Assembly (NCBI GenBank): GCA_038043185.1
Contig: JBBTCO010000002.1
Coordinates: 1 to 64,000, forward strand
Direction of reading: 5' to 3'
DNA length: 64,000 nt
Origin: UBA5009 sp038043185
GTDB taxonomy: Bacteria; Bdellovibrionota; Bdellovibrionia; Bdellovibrionales; Bdellovibrionaceae
Below the pieces are notes generated by a model, which was not told the DNA's origin, did not search any database, and saw only the letters and a list, made by a program, of their open reading frames with translations. Below, one piece after another: positions 26,832-35,597 of this stretch (position 1 is the stretch's first letter; every line of letters starts with the position of its first letter). A program made the translations under genes and the position numbers.

Positions 26832-28061
26832 CTAGGGCTGCTGTCGTAATTTTTTTACCAGTTCAATATACTCACTGGCGACAGACTCAACAATGGCTAA
26901 GAATTGATCTGGGTTGTTTTGAACCGCTTTTATATAATTGGCGGAAGAAGCTTGTCGAGAAACCGGGCGACCGACATCGTGGTAGGCTATATAGCTTAGA
27001 AACTCTCTGATATTTTGTTTTTCCTTGTCTGAAGGAGTCTCGCTAAACGAAATTAATTTTTTGAATCTTCGTCTCATGGAATAATTGTGGTTTTTCGAAA
27101 TGGCAATTCCATAGGTAGGATCCTCTGCGTTCTTCCAAAAGACTTCATTGATGGCGCGAAGGCGAGTTTGGAAATCACTTTGAGGTTGTAATAGCTCAAC
27201 GGCAGGTTCAACCATAAGTTTGAATTCAATAATTAATTTTTCGTTTTCCTTTTCGCTTTTGAGTAAAAACCAAAAGCGGGGTTGCTCTTTGCTGCCACCA
27301 GAAGTTTTAATTCGGTAGGCCTTATCTAAAATTTTATATTCAGGCAAAGCCTCCTTCAAAGCATCCTGCATGGTGGAAAGATCTTCCTTAAATATTTTTT
27401 GAACCTCTGGGGGAGCTGAAGAAATTTTCGCAAGTTTGGTTATTTCTTTATCAAATTTGAAAGAGTCGCCAGAAGTGTGTTTATCGACATATTTTTCATT
27501 GATTTTTTTTTCGTCTTTAGTCGATAGGTCACCGAGAATTTTTTTAAGAAAATCTGGCATTTCTTGTTTCTCGTTTCTTAAACCTGCTTGGTACATTTCA
27601 AAAAGATCCGCGGTCTTTATGCCAAGACGCAAAGCTTTAGCAGAGACCACGAAGCGAACGAAATCAAAAATAAAAGGACCTCGCCCGGAATCATCAAAGT
27701 CATTGAATCGCAGCTTTCGTTTTCCATTGATAGGGACATCATTATAATTTGTAAGGTTTGGATCTGCGCTGATAATGCCCACTGAAAGCAAATCTTTGGA
27801 TAGATTTTCTTTAACAATCGATTTTTTCCACCAGTCGGTGAAATGAAAAAGATTTTCGCGAAAATCCATAGCCACATTGCCACCCGATGAATGCCAGCGA
27901 ATTTTTGGATTGCTAAAAGTGTCCTGGCAGCGAAGCTCTGCTGTGGCCTTATTTAAAGGCGCAAAAATGATGCTAAGTGCACAAAATATATACAGAAATA
28001 AAGCTTTAAAAGGGTGCTGAATCGAATCAAATTGCATGGTTTTGTTAAATGCATAGGACAT
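26832..28061 (-). CDS. Secreted DUF2252-like kinase-fold protein
   Basis: This 409-residue protein has an internal hydrophobic signal (residues ~22-42, ending K-A-T-A). The mature part has the DUF2252 landmarks I-S-A-D-P-N-L-T-N-Y and F-N-D-F-D-D-S-G-R-G-P-F-I-F-D, which correspond to the catalytic-loop and metal-binding segments of aminoglycoside-kinase-like folds. Y-H-D-V-G-R-P lies near the C-terminus. Family members are normally cytoplasmic, so a signal peptide is unusual. Function is unknown; phosphotransfer is possible but not shown. Confidence 0.6.
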   Translation of the reverse strand: MSYAFNKTMQFDSIQHPFKALFLYIFCALSIIFAPLNKATAELRCQDTFSNPKIRWHSSGGNVAMDFRENLFHFTDWWKKSIVKENLSKDLLSVGIISADPNLTNYNDVPINGKRKLRFNDFDDSGRGPFIFDFVRFVVSAKALRLGIKTADLFEMYQAGLRNEKQEMPDFLKKILGDLSTKDEKKINEKYVDKHTSGDSFKFDKEITKLAKISSAPPEVQKIFKEDLSTMQDALKEALPEYKILDKAYRIKTSGGSKEQPRFWFLLKSEKENEKLIIEFKLMVEPAVELLQPQSDFQTRLRAINEVFWKNAEDPTYGIAISKNHNYSMRRRFKKLISFSETPSDKEKQNIREFLSYIAYHDVGRPVSRQASSANYIKAVQNNPDQFLAIVESVASEYIELVKKLRQQP

Positions 28062-28140
28062 ACCGTTGGAGATAGGAAATCGACTTGAATCATCTATTTC
28101 AGAGTGATACTTCAGGGAACAAAACCCATGGAGGAATAAG

Positions 28141-28527
28141 ATGAAACTGATTTGTTCAATGATGATTTCTTTACTTTTATTACCGATGATTGTGAAAGCC
28201 GAGCTGCCAATTAAGACTGGTTTATATAAACCTGTAAGTAATCAAGCGTATTGTTGGGAAGAATTTCGCCAAGGTCTTGATGGCGAACTTATTGTTGTAT
28301 TGGTTAATACTCCGACGCTTCCGTGTGAACGATCCGGTGTTATGGTGAAATTCCAATGCAAGAAAAATCCTGATAGTTTTCTTTTCTGTGAAAATAAAGT
28401 GAGTGATGAATTAACTAATCAATTGACGTTTATTAATGATTCATCTGCCTTGCAAAGAATTGTTCGCAGCGGAAGAACTGAGCTGGAAGTTCTTTTTGAA
28501 CTTGCTCCTACGGTAGTATCGCCTTGA
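28141..28527 (+). CDS. Small secreted protein, unknown
   Basis: This 128-residue protein has a signal peptide (I-V-K-A-E) and GGAGGAATAAG before the ATG. Four Cys in the mature part could form two disulfides. It precedes a second small secreted protein by 43 bp. Confidence 0.6.
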   Translation: MKLICSMMISLLLLPMIVKAELPIKTGLYKPVSNQAYCWEEFRQGLDGELIVVLVNTPTLPCERSGVMVKFQCKKNPDSFLFCENKVSDELTNQLTFINDSSALQRIVRSGRTELEVLFELAPTVVSP

Positions 28528-28570
28528 GTCCACGTCGACTAGACATTAATGCGAATAGAAGGAGTGTTTG

Positions 28571-29035
28571 ATGTTAAAACTACTATTTGTCCTAACTGTT
28601 TTTGCCCTATTGACTTTAAAGGGAAACGCAAGCAATTCAGAATTACGTTCATCTGGAACTACTAAAATCGCATTGGGAGCAAAGGTTTTTGTAGCGACTA
28701 TTGAAGAGCCAACCGCGGTAAAGTTAATTTCTGCGGAACACTGGACTTGCAAACAGAAGTTCTATCAAGTCGAAATTTTCTACGATGAAGGCGGATGTGC
28801 AAATGAAACTGGGGACCGAGTTGTTGTCCAAAAAATCGAAACACAAAGAGATAACTCAGTCGATTTTAGAGTGACATTAGTAATTCCGGGCAGTGATCAA
28901 GTATGTCCATTTGGTGAGCCGCGGTCTACTTCTCAAATTGTCGGAGCCGTCTGTTTGGCAAGTGAAGCTAACGAGAAGTACGCGTTAACGGAATTAGAGC
29001 GCAAAAATAATCCCGAGATATTTGGAGAAGAATAG
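28571..29035 (+). CDS. Small secreted protein, unknown
   Basis: The ATG at 28571 has GGAG six bases upstream and is preferred to the TTG before it. The 154-residue protein has a signal peptide and four Cys in the mature part. It reads as a beta-rich, disulfide-bonded periplasmic protein. No family is recognised. Confidence 0.6.
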   Translation: MLKLLFVLTVFALLTLKGNASNSELRSSGTTKIALGAKVFVATIEEPTAVKLISAEHWTCKQKFYQVEIFYDEGGCANETGDRVVVQKIETQRDNSVDFRVTLVIPGSDQVCPFGEPRSTSQIVGAVCLASEANEKYALTELERKNNPEIFGEE

Positions 29036-29054
29036 ATGCGTCATTTGCGACATC

Positions 29055-29678
29055 CTATTTTTTATTTTTAACCTGTTTTTCCTGAATTAAATAACGTAGC
29101 CCTACAATCGCACCCATATTATCTGCAGATTCTCCGCTTCGACTCGTAAAAGAATATGTGTAGCGAAGATCAACGACAATACTATAGGGTTCCTGATTCC
29201 AAACGTCATAGGCCAAGGACATATCCAGCCCCGCTTCGGAAGGATCGTGAGCTGAAGTTTCAAAAGTGCTGTCATTTGGCAAATAGCTTGTGGCTGTCTG
29301 AGGGGTCGCAAGCGGGTAACCCGAGGCAAAAGCTAAAGCCGTAGACCAATAATTATTTAACCAATAGCGATAGCCCATGGTGATTTGTAAATATTGAATT
29401 CGTTCAGAAAGATAATTTCCACCATCTTCGCGGAAATAGAGTTTATTAAAATAATTAATACAAATTTCTAAATTCCCTTTATCGCTAGCATCACCTTGAG
29501 CCATCAAGGAAAAACCACTAAAGATAGGCACCGGACTGGGCTTATTCTGCGAATTTCTATAGTTAGTTTGAGAACTATAAGAACCTATCACAGCATGAAC
29601 ATTGCCCTCTTTGGGGACATAAGCCCCAGCGGAGAGGCTAACAATTAAAAAAAGAATGAGAATTATAGCTTTCATCAT
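29055..29678 (-). CDS. Outer-membrane barrel-like protein
   Basis: This 207-residue protein has a signal peptide (S-A-G-A-Y). Strands rich in Tyr, Ser and Gly with an M-G-Y-R-Y-W-L pattern suggest an 8-strand barrel. It is divergent from the next barrel-like gene across a short gap. Confidence 0.6.
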   Translation of the reverse strand: MMKAIILILFLIVSLSAGAYVPKEGNVHAVIGSYSSQTNYRNSQNKPSPVPIFSGFSLMAQGDASDKGNLEICINYFNKLYFREDGGNYLSERIQYLQITMGYRYWLNNYWSTALAFASGYPLATPQTATSYLPNDSTFETSAHDPSEAGLDMSLAYDVWNQEPYSIVVDLRYTYSFTSRSGESADNMGAIVGLRYLIQEKQVKNKK

Positions 29679-29733
29679 ACGAATTTGCTAACCATAGGTG
29701 CTCCATTTAAATAATTCAATTGGTGATGCAACT

Positions 29734-30681
29734 TTGAAATACTATTTATTTACTTTTCTAGTTTTAATTTTTTTGAATTCCATTTGTTTGGCGCAAGAAG
29801 CTCCAGCCGAGCAAAATGCAGAACAAAATGAAGAGCAAAGCAACGAAGAAAAATTCATCGAGAAAAATATCGAGATTTCGGAATGGTTTGACGACGTTGC
29901 TGAAGGTTTAGACTTGTTTTTGATTGGCAAAAAAGTGACGAAACGAAAAAATGAAACTACAGCCGTTGTAACAACTTCCGCATTTGCTAAAGATCGCGAG
30001 GACTCAAAGTTCAGTGGAGATTTAAATGTTAATTTACGTCTGCCCAATGTTGAAGATTATTGGCAATTGAAATTTACCAGCTACGATGCCAATCGAGAGC
30101 GAAGGGTTGTGCAAACAGGTCGGTTTCGAAATACTCCGCGAGAGCGAGATTACGGAGCGACTTTGCAAATCTTTCGTAATCTTGGCAATGTAAGAACTTC
30201 TTTTCAACCGCGCTTGGCATTACAAAGTGGCTTTAAAGTTTCTCATGTGCTGACTTTTGAAAGTATTGCGGAAAATAAAAAATATAAAATCAATCCTAAG
30301 CTACAATTTTTTGCCAATGCCGACGATGGACCCGGGATTTATTTGGCAGTTAATTATAATTTCCAAATTGATAAAACATTTTCACTCACGTTGATTAATG
30401 ATGGTGATTACAAAGATAAAATTCACACTTTTGTGGTAACGAATGGGGCCAGCATTGGGCACAAAATTACCGATCGCAAATCTTTTTCCTACAACTTGTT
30501 TTTCGAATCAACTAACCGAGAGGAGTATCATCTGGAGGGCTATACAGCTTCGGTTGCCTGGAAAGAAATCATTTACAAAAATATATTAAATTACACAATC
30601 AGTCCGTTTGTCACTTTTCAGAAGCCTGAGGCTTTTACGGCGGCAGCAGGAATTACTGTCAGTGTTGAGCTACAGTTTTGA
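29734..30681 (+). CDS. Outer-membrane protein with acidic linker
   Basis: The TTG at 29734 has GGTGAT six bases upstream and opens a clean signal peptide (K-Y-Y-L-F, ending C-L-A-Q). A GTG at 29698 is an alternative. The mature 295 residues start with an Ala/Glu/Gln-rich acidic linker, then alternating-polarity strands typical of outer-membrane barrels, ending V-E-L-Q-F, a classic BAM signal with terminal Phe. Confidence 0.65.
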   Translation: MKYYLFTFLVLIFLNSICLAQEAPAEQNAEQNEEQSNEEKFIEKNIEISEWFDDVAEGLDLFLIGKKVTKRKNETTAVVTTSAFAKDREDSKFSGDLNVNLRLPNVEDYWQLKFTSYDANRERRVVQTGRFRNTPRERDYGATLQIFRNLGNVRTSFQPRLALQSGFKVSHVLTFESIAENKKYKINPKLQFFANADDGPGIYLAVNYNFQIDKTFSLTLINDGDYKDKIHTFVVTNGASIGHKITDRKSFSYNLFFESTNREEYHLEGYTASVAWKEIIYKNILNYTISPFVTFQKPEAFTAAAGITVSVELQF

Positions 30682-30701
30682 TTCGATCACAATAAATTTA
30701 T

Positions 30702-31541
30702 TCATAAGGGCCTTAGGTTTTTGGGCGGAGTTGGGCGAGGCAAGGGGAGAGGAATGGACGCGCCACCAGGCATACCTATGCGAGTTGTTGAAATAACTGT
30801 ATGGTCGATCCACCAGTAACCAGTTTTTGGGATCGTACCGCCTCCGCCACCCCATTCTCCTGTGTGTTGAATTGCGCCGAATCCTCTATTGTCGCCGACA
30901 TCACGGAAAGGAATGTTTGTATAATTTAAATATGGTTTATCATCAATCCAGATTTGCATTACTCCATCAGCTAAACCAGGAGTGTTTACCTTAACGCGCC
31001 CTTCGTACCAGTGCCACTCACCAAGATGGGCGTTTGGATCCCATGAAAATAATCTCTGGTCATAGGCTTTAGTTTTTATTCCCCAGCAAATCTGTGGTGT
31101 CATCCCAAGAATTAGACCTCCATAGCCCATTGATACATTTCTACAACCGGGGTTCGGTCCGGCGAGAATGAAGAAGTTTGCCTTATGACCGTTAGGATGA
31201 AAGGTGAAGGGATTGCTATAGCGCATCCAGGCTCCTAAATAGAGATCCATAGGCTCACCACTGAGCGAGTATTCCACGCGTCCCGCACTAAAACTAGTTT
31301 GGTAGGTTCCAGCGGGATAGGTAATCTTAAAGGAACATCCCCCTGAAGGACTTCGCGGTATCTCACAGTCAATGTCAGTTTTAGCGCCTCCGTAACTCCA
31401 AGGGGCACCGGGCTTTGATTCCCACTCGTTGACATGAATAACGCCAGCGTGGGCTGGAATAAAAAGCAGCGAACATATTGCCCAAATCAGCACCTGTGAT
31501 AGCAGCTCATGCAAATTTTTTAAATTTATAGATTTATTCAT
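30702..31541 (-). CDS. Secreted concanavalin-fold (polysaccharide-lyase-like) protein
   Basis: This 279-residue protein has a signal peptide (P-A-H-A-G) and GGGGA before the ATG. The mature part reads as a jelly roll of the polysaccharide lyase/glucanase type: aromatic-rich strands with L-G-E-W-H-W-Y-E-G-R-V-K and I-W-I-D-D-K-P-Y-L, typical for these folds. Three to four Cys could form disulfides. It ends in a Pro-rich tail. It could bind or cleave a polymer such as prey or matrix polysaccharide; catalytic residues cannot be assigned. Confidence 0.6.
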   Translation of the reverse strand: MNKSINLKNLHELLSQVLIWAICSLLFIPAHAGVIHVNEWESKPGAPWSYGGAKTDIDCEIPRSPSGGCSFKITYPAGTYQTSFSAGRVEYSLSGEPMDLYLGAWMRYSNPFTFHPNGHKANFFILAGPNPGCRNVSMGYGGLILGMTPQICWGIKTKAYDQRLFSWDPNAHLGEWHWYEGRVKVNTPGLADGVMQIWIDDKPYLNYTNIPFRDVGDNRGFGAIQHTGEWGGGGGTIPKTGYWWIDHTVISTTRIGMPGGASIPLPLPRPTPPKNLRPL

Positions 31542-31565
31542 ATGTCCCCATAAGTAGATATATTA

Positions 31566-31592
31566 ATTATAGTCTGCTCAGGAATTATAGCA
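31566..31592 (-). promoter_or_regulatory. Promoter of the concanavalin-fold gene
   Basis: On the minus strand TGCTATAAT is an extended -10 (31584-31592), and a second TATAAT lies at 31566-31571 with TTGCTA 16 bases before it. Either could serve the gene starting at 31541. A TCTCAAATT element lies just upstream, at 31615-31624. Confidence 0.4.
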
Positions 31593-31682
31593 AGGTTGTT
31601 CAGCGTATTGCTTTAATTTGAGATGATGTTTCATCCTGAGATGACTTTATAAAATTCTCAATAAATACAGCTATTTGTATTT

Positions 31683-31717
31683 GTGGGATTTTCCCACTTG
31701 ACTAAAAGTGGGAAAAT
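31683..31717. promoter_or_regulatory. Operator: interlocked inverted repeats over the TA promoter
   Basis: GTGGGA-TTT-TCCCAC (31683-31697) is a perfect inverted repeat. Its right arm is also part of a second perfect repeat: ATTTTCCCACTT (31688-31699), six-base spacer, AAGTGGGAAAAT (31706-31717). The sites cover the -35 box and spacer of the toxin-antitoxin promoter, as expected for autorepression by the antitoxin or the complex. Confidence 0.65.
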
Positions 31718-31726
31718 GGCGATACT
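31698..31726 (+). promoter_or_regulatory. Sigma70-type promoter of the TA operon
   Basis: TTGACT (31698-31703), a 17-bp spacer and GATACT (31721-31726) make a near-consensus promoter. Only six bases separate the -10 from the antitoxin ATG at 31733, so the start point falls at or near the start codon and the transcript may be leaderless. Confidence 0.6.
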
Positions 31727-31732
31727 AGGTGT

Positions 31733-32005
31733 ATGGGTGCTACAAAACAAATAGATTCAAAAGGCCGGCTTCTTTTAGGAAGTGAATTTGCTGGAACCAC
31801 ATTTCTTATGGAAACGCAAAAAGACGGATCTTTTCTGTTGCGACCAGCAGTTACAGTCCCGGTAGAAACTGCTTGGTTCTTTAAAAATCAAAAGGCGCAA
31901 AATCTTGTAAAAGCCGGTTTAGAAGAAGCAGCTCAAGGTAAATTGAAAAAATCAAATTGGAAGTCAGATTCCAAGCTTGTTAATCAGTTGGAAGATGAGG
32001 AATGA
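31733..32005 (+). CDS. AbrB/MazE-like antitoxin
   Basis: This 90-residue protein opens with a swapped-hairpin DNA-binding segment (I-D-S-K-G-R-L-L-L-G), the AbrB/VapB/MazE pattern, and ends in a basic-then-acidic tail likely to wrap the toxin. Its stop overlaps the toxin start by 4 bp (ATGA). It should neutralise the toxin and repress the operon through the inverted repeats just upstream. Confidence 0.75.
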   Translation: MGATKQIDSKGRLLLGSEFAGTTFLMETQKDGSFLLRPAVTVPVETAWFFKNQKAQNLVKAGLEEAAQGKLKKSNWKSDSKLVNQLEDEE

Positions 32006-32352
32006 GTTTTGAGCTCCAGTTCACACCGACCGCTGAACAAAAATATATATTCTTGAAGTCTGCAGCCGAGCAGGCCTTAGGCAATCGCATAAAATCTAAA
32101 AAGAAAAAAACCTCTAAGCAAGAAGGCCTTTTCAAACAAGTTTACAAAACACTTGAACTTTTAGCAAACAATCCAAGGCACCCCGGTTTGCAAACACATC
32201 AATACGATGCCATAGATAATCCATATAATTCCAAAGAAAAGATTTTTGAAGCTTATGTGCAAAATAGAACGCCCGGAGCTTATCGTATTTTCTGGTGTTA
32301 TGGGCCAAGTAAAAATCAACTTACTATTATTGCAATTACACCACATCCATAA
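32002..32352 (+). CDS. RelE/ParE-superfamily toxin
   Basis: This 116-residue basic protein has the family C-terminus: A-Y-R-I-F-W-C-Y-G-P and I-I-A-I-T-P-H-P. An N-terminal helix pair carries a Lys-rich insertion (K-S-K-K-K-K-T-S-K). It is longer than the usual ~90-100 residues because of that insertion. Coupled translation with the AbrB-like antitoxin supports a type II toxin-antitoxin module. The target (mRNA cleavage or gyrase) is not readable. Confidence 0.75.
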   Translation: MSFELQFTPTAEQKYIFLKSAAEQALGNRIKSKKKKTSKQEGLFKQVYKTLELLANNPRHPGLQTHQYDAIDNPYNSKEKIFEAYVQNRTPGAYRIFWCYGPSKNQLTIIAITPHP

Positions 32353-32510
32353 CGATCGGAAGTAACTGGGCGAAAGCCCAAAAGCTTATGGGATTTCGCA
32401 AATTTTTAATTCCAATCAGGCTTCAGATGAAAGTTTAAAAAAGCCAGCACTAAAGATTTTCTTTCTTGTCAAAATCTTATTAATAGTAAGACGAGTGAGT
32501 AACGATAAAC

Positions 32511-34358
32511 TCACATAAACACATGAGAACAAAGCGGCGCCACTGTGCGAGGTTTGTTTAGATTGATTTTCTTCTCCAAAATAGTTTTTTCGATTTTGTC
32601 GGTTCGCAGATTGTAGGTTTCTCTTTCCACGTAATTACCATTATTTTTTTCCTGTAGAACCAGCGTAAAAGGTTTTGCATCGTGAAAAGTCCGACGGTTA
32701 TTTCGAATGGTATTTTCCAAAGCCTGCCGAATGGGTTGTGGATCCATTGTTTCTTTAAAGGCGGCAAATTTATCTTTCCACGCAGCTCTTGGACCAGGGC
32801 TGTACCTTCTCATTAATGCTGGTGTACTGCGGTTGCGAATTCGCGAAGCTAAAGCCATATACTTTTTCATATTGGGAATAGCAATACCCTGTTTAAGGGC
32901 TTCCTCGCCCATTTGAGATACAAAATCAACATAGCCTTCAATCAATTTTTTTCTAACTGTGATATTGGGAATTTCTGAAGTAAGGACCTGATTAAACCAT
33001 TCCGCTAAAATTTTATTGCTTCGCAAAGGCTGAGCAGCTTCGAGCTCGGTGGACATCTTATTTAAAATTGCTTCGAGGTTATAAGTTCCAGTTCTTTTTA
33101 AATCGCCATCGAAGGCATTAAAGATTTCGTCATTTCCGTCTCTGGCAATTTGAATCAACGTGTTCGCAAAGTCCCGAAATTGAGCACTCTTGCGCATATT
33201 TTTAACCAACTCTTCGGGGGCGCCTGTCAAAAGAGCCATTTCATATTGTAAATCTGCTACGTAGATATTTCGAAAGAATTGAACAGCTTCAGGAATTGTT
33301 GGAACTAGTTTCTGTAATGCAACGGGGAGTCGCTCTCTTAAAGACTCAAGGAACTCTCGCAAAACGCTCTCAACAGCATTGGTATCACCATTTAGTTCAT
33401 TGTCCTCTGGTCGACCGGCTCTCGTGTAACCATCAAGAGCCATAAACGCGCCGAAATCCAATGCTGCTCCAGATATTTCTACGTTGGAAGGACTAAATGC
33501 GCTGTGAAGAAAGTGATTTGCGTAAGAGTAAGCAGCTAGCTTTGACTGACGTCGAATAAATTCTTGAACACCCATAGCAATTCGTTCCTCTGCAGACCGT
33601 GGTGACGCTCCTGCAGGCAATGGCAAAGCTTTATCTATGTTTGTAAACACGGTACGCATGCGATTGATTTCTCTTGAAAGTTCCTCGGGGATATCATTGA
33701 TGATAAAATGGGCAGGCCTCAAGGGATCTTCTCGGACAATCAATACTCGAGGTTCGCCAAATTCTGTAAGAGTGCCTGTGGCAATCAAAGCCACAACACG
33801 ATTCGCTCCAAATGGCAGCTCATGATGAGCAATCTGCGATGCTAAAACTTCTATTATTCCCTCATAAAGACCAGCAGTGCCGCTTGAGTGTTCCTTATCG
33901 GTTTTCTCGGATTCATGAACCATTTTTGTTTGGCCAATTCCCTTAATTTGCAGTTGGCCTGTTGCGGCCGCTCGTCCACTTCCGCGATTGTTACCTATTC
34001 CGTCGCCACCATAATAATCTGAATAAAAAATCTTTGTTTCTTTTGTAAAGTCTAAGGGTGATTCACCAGCTACGGGTGCCGCAAATCCTAAGACATCTAA
34101 AAATTTTCTTTCGAATTCACCGACAGACTGTGTGCGGGTTTCATAGCCATTCTCGGTCAACCATTCTTTATCGACGTAAAGCAAAACAGGCTTAGCTAAC
34201 TTGTAGATTGTTTCAGCTTGGTAAGATTCTTTTCCTAAAATTTTCACTAACTTTGGATAATCGGAGGCCGTCAAATCTGATAAGGGCTTTGTCTGTGCTA
34301 AGGACAGCGACGTGATAAAAAACAATGACAATATGATTTGACCGAAAAAACGACTCAT
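32511..34358 (-). CDS. Secreted SelO/YdiU-like (MchC-like) pseudokinase
   Basis: The ATG at 34358 gives 615 residues with a signal peptide (S-L-S-L-A-Q-T). The mature part follows the SelO plan: Y-Y-G-G-D-G-I-G, G-R-A-A-A-T-G, Q-L-Q-I-K-G-I-G-Q-T (Lys ~132) and H-S-A-F-S-P-S-N-V-E-I followed by D-F-G-A-F-M-A-L-D, the equivalents of the SelO nucleotide and metal-binding segments (Asn and Asp kept). SelO proteins transfer AMP to proteins and are normally cytoplasmic or mitochondrial. A signal peptide on such a fold is notable. The family call is from motif order, not a search. Confidence 0.6.
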   Translation of the reverse strand: MSRFFGQIILSLFFITSLSLAQTKPLSDLTASDYPKLVKILGKESYQAETIYKLAKPVLLYVDKEWLTENGYETRTQSVGEFERKFLDVLGFAAPVAGESPLDFTKETKIFYSDYYGGDGIGNNRGSGRAAATGQLQIKGIGQTKMVHESEKTDKEHSSGTAGLYEGIIEVLASQIAHHELPFGANRVVALIATGTLTEFGEPRVLIVREDPLRPAHFIINDIPEELSREINRMRTVFTNIDKALPLPAGASPRSAEERIAMGVQEFIRRQSKLAAYSYANHFLHSAFSPSNVEISGAALDFGAFMALDGYTRAGRPEDNELNGDTNAVESVLREFLESLRERLPVALQKLVPTIPEAVQFFRNIYVADLQYEMALLTGAPEELVKNMRKSAQFRDFANTLIQIARDGNDEIFNAFDGDLKRTGTYNLEAILNKMSTELEAAQPLRSNKILAEWFNQVLTSEIPNITVRKKLIEGYVDFVSQMGEEALKQGIAIPNMKKYMALASRIRNRSTPALMRRYSPGPRAAWKDKFAAFKETMDPQPIRQALENTIRNNRRTFHDAKPFTLVLQEKNNGNYVERETYNLRTDKIEKTILEKKINLNKPRTVAPLCSHVFM

Positions 34359-34413
34359 ACATTGCCAGAGTAACAAAAGGCGTGCCTATGTATTAAACTT
34401 AGAGCGGTTTTAT

Positions 34414-34441
34414 GAAGGAGTTTTTGTTAAAAAACTCCTTC
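34414..34441. promoter_or_regulatory. 12-bp hairpin in divergent intergenic region
   Basis: GAAGGAGTTTTT and AAAAACTCCTTC form a perfect 12-bp stem with a GTTA loop, 55 bp upstream of the SelO-like gene and ~235 bp before the protease gene. It lies between divergent genes, so it is not an ordinary terminator of either. It could shut off antisense readthrough or bind a dimeric regulator. The rest of this ~300-bp gap holds only a TATAAT at 34580-34585 (plus strand), a candidate -10 for the protease gene. Confidence 0.45.
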
Positions 34442-34676
34442 AATACTCTACAAAGGCATGCAGCTGTATAAAACTTCGTCAGACAATTGATTTCTATTAA
34501 CCTTAATTGTCACTGACGTAGATAAAGTACAATTTACACCTGTAATCATACACCTAGTCTTAGAATATTTTTACTTTAGTATAATTGATATACAGAATTA
34601 GAGGCGTTTTTCGTTGGCATCCATTTGCATATAAGTCTGATATTTTTAACGTGTAACAAATATGACGGAGTTAGAA

Positions 34677-35591
34677 ATGAAGGCAGTACGTAAGCTAAGT
34701 TTGACTTTGTTAATAATGTTTTCATTATTAGTTCTTTTTCCGAATGCTTCTTTTGCAAAAGAAGGATTCACAACTGGAAAAGATATACCTTCACATATTT
34801 TAGATCTTCAGGATTCGGTTTTTCTTGTACACATCCAACAAATCACAAAAATGACTGAAAAGGATGATGCTTATACATTAAAAACAGAGACAACAAGTGA
34901 TGGGACAGCCTTTATTATTGGAGAAGATCAAACTTTCTTTTATTTCGGCACTGCAAACCACAACATTGAAGCATTAAATTGTCAAAAAATTTGCTCTGGA
35001 CTCAGCTTATTCCAAAAAGCAAGGCTACGTCCTTCTATCCATTATTTTAATAACAAAGCCGTACCTTTTGGTCATGAATTATTCCTTGAAAAAGGAACTA
35101 TTTCATTTGATCAAGTAGAGCTACTTAAGAGCACTAAAAATCAAGATCTTGCAATTATTCGAGCTTACAAGCGGCAAGATATAAAATATGCTCTCAAGTC
35201 ATTTGCCTTTTCCAAGTTTTTTCCAAAAAAAGCAGATAAGCTATATACAATTGGCTTTCCTAATTTAAGTCTTCGAAAGTGCAATAAAGATCTTAAGAAG
35301 AACACAGGTATTCTATTTTCAAAAAATGTTGAGAAGCGCTGGAGTGAAGGGTTTTATGTTGATATTTACTCTTCAGACAACAAGCGTGATTCAAATACAG
35401 AATACTGGCTAGGAACCACAATAGATGCGGTGCCAGGAAATTCTGGTGGACCAGTCTTGAATGTTAATGGTGAAGTCGTTGGCTTGATGGTTCGTTCATT
35501 AAATGGTGGCGAATGTTATTCAGGTATTGAATCTTCAGAAAATTTTAGACCACAGTCATTTGCTACACCGTGGACGCATAAACAGAAATAA
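34677..35591 (+). CDS. Secreted trypsin-like serine protease
   Basis: The ATG at 34677 has GGAG eight bases upstream. The 304-residue protein has a signal peptide (N-A-S-F-A-K). The catalytic triad is readable: His in G-T-A-N-H-N, Asp in K-N-Q-D-L-A-I-I, Ser in V-P-G-N-S-G-G-P-V. The order fits family S1/S1C chymotrypsin-fold proteases. No PDZ domain is present. It is probably a periplasmic or secreted protease and ends 6 bp before a convergent gene. Confidence 0.75.
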   Translation: MKAVRKLSLTLLIMFSLLVLFPNASFAKEGFTTGKDIPSHILDLQDSVFLVHIQQITKMTEKDDAYTLKTETTSDGTAFIIGEDQTFFYFGTANHNIEALNCQKICSGLSLFQKARLRPSIHYFNNKAVPFGHELFLEKGTISFDQVELLKSTKNQDLAIIRAYKRQDIKYALKSFAFSKFFPKKADKLYTIGFPNLSLRKCNKDLKKNTGILFSKNVEKRWSEGFYVDIYSSDNKRDSNTEYWLGTTIDAVPGNSGGPVLNVNGEVVGLMVRSLNGGECYSGIESSENFRPQSFATPWTHKQK

Positions 35592-35597
35592 AAAAGG

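Noticed and set aside
32367..32380. Terminator after the toxin gene
   Set aside because: TGGGC-GAAA-GCCCA is a neat small hairpin but lacks a T-run in either direction; kept only as a possibility.
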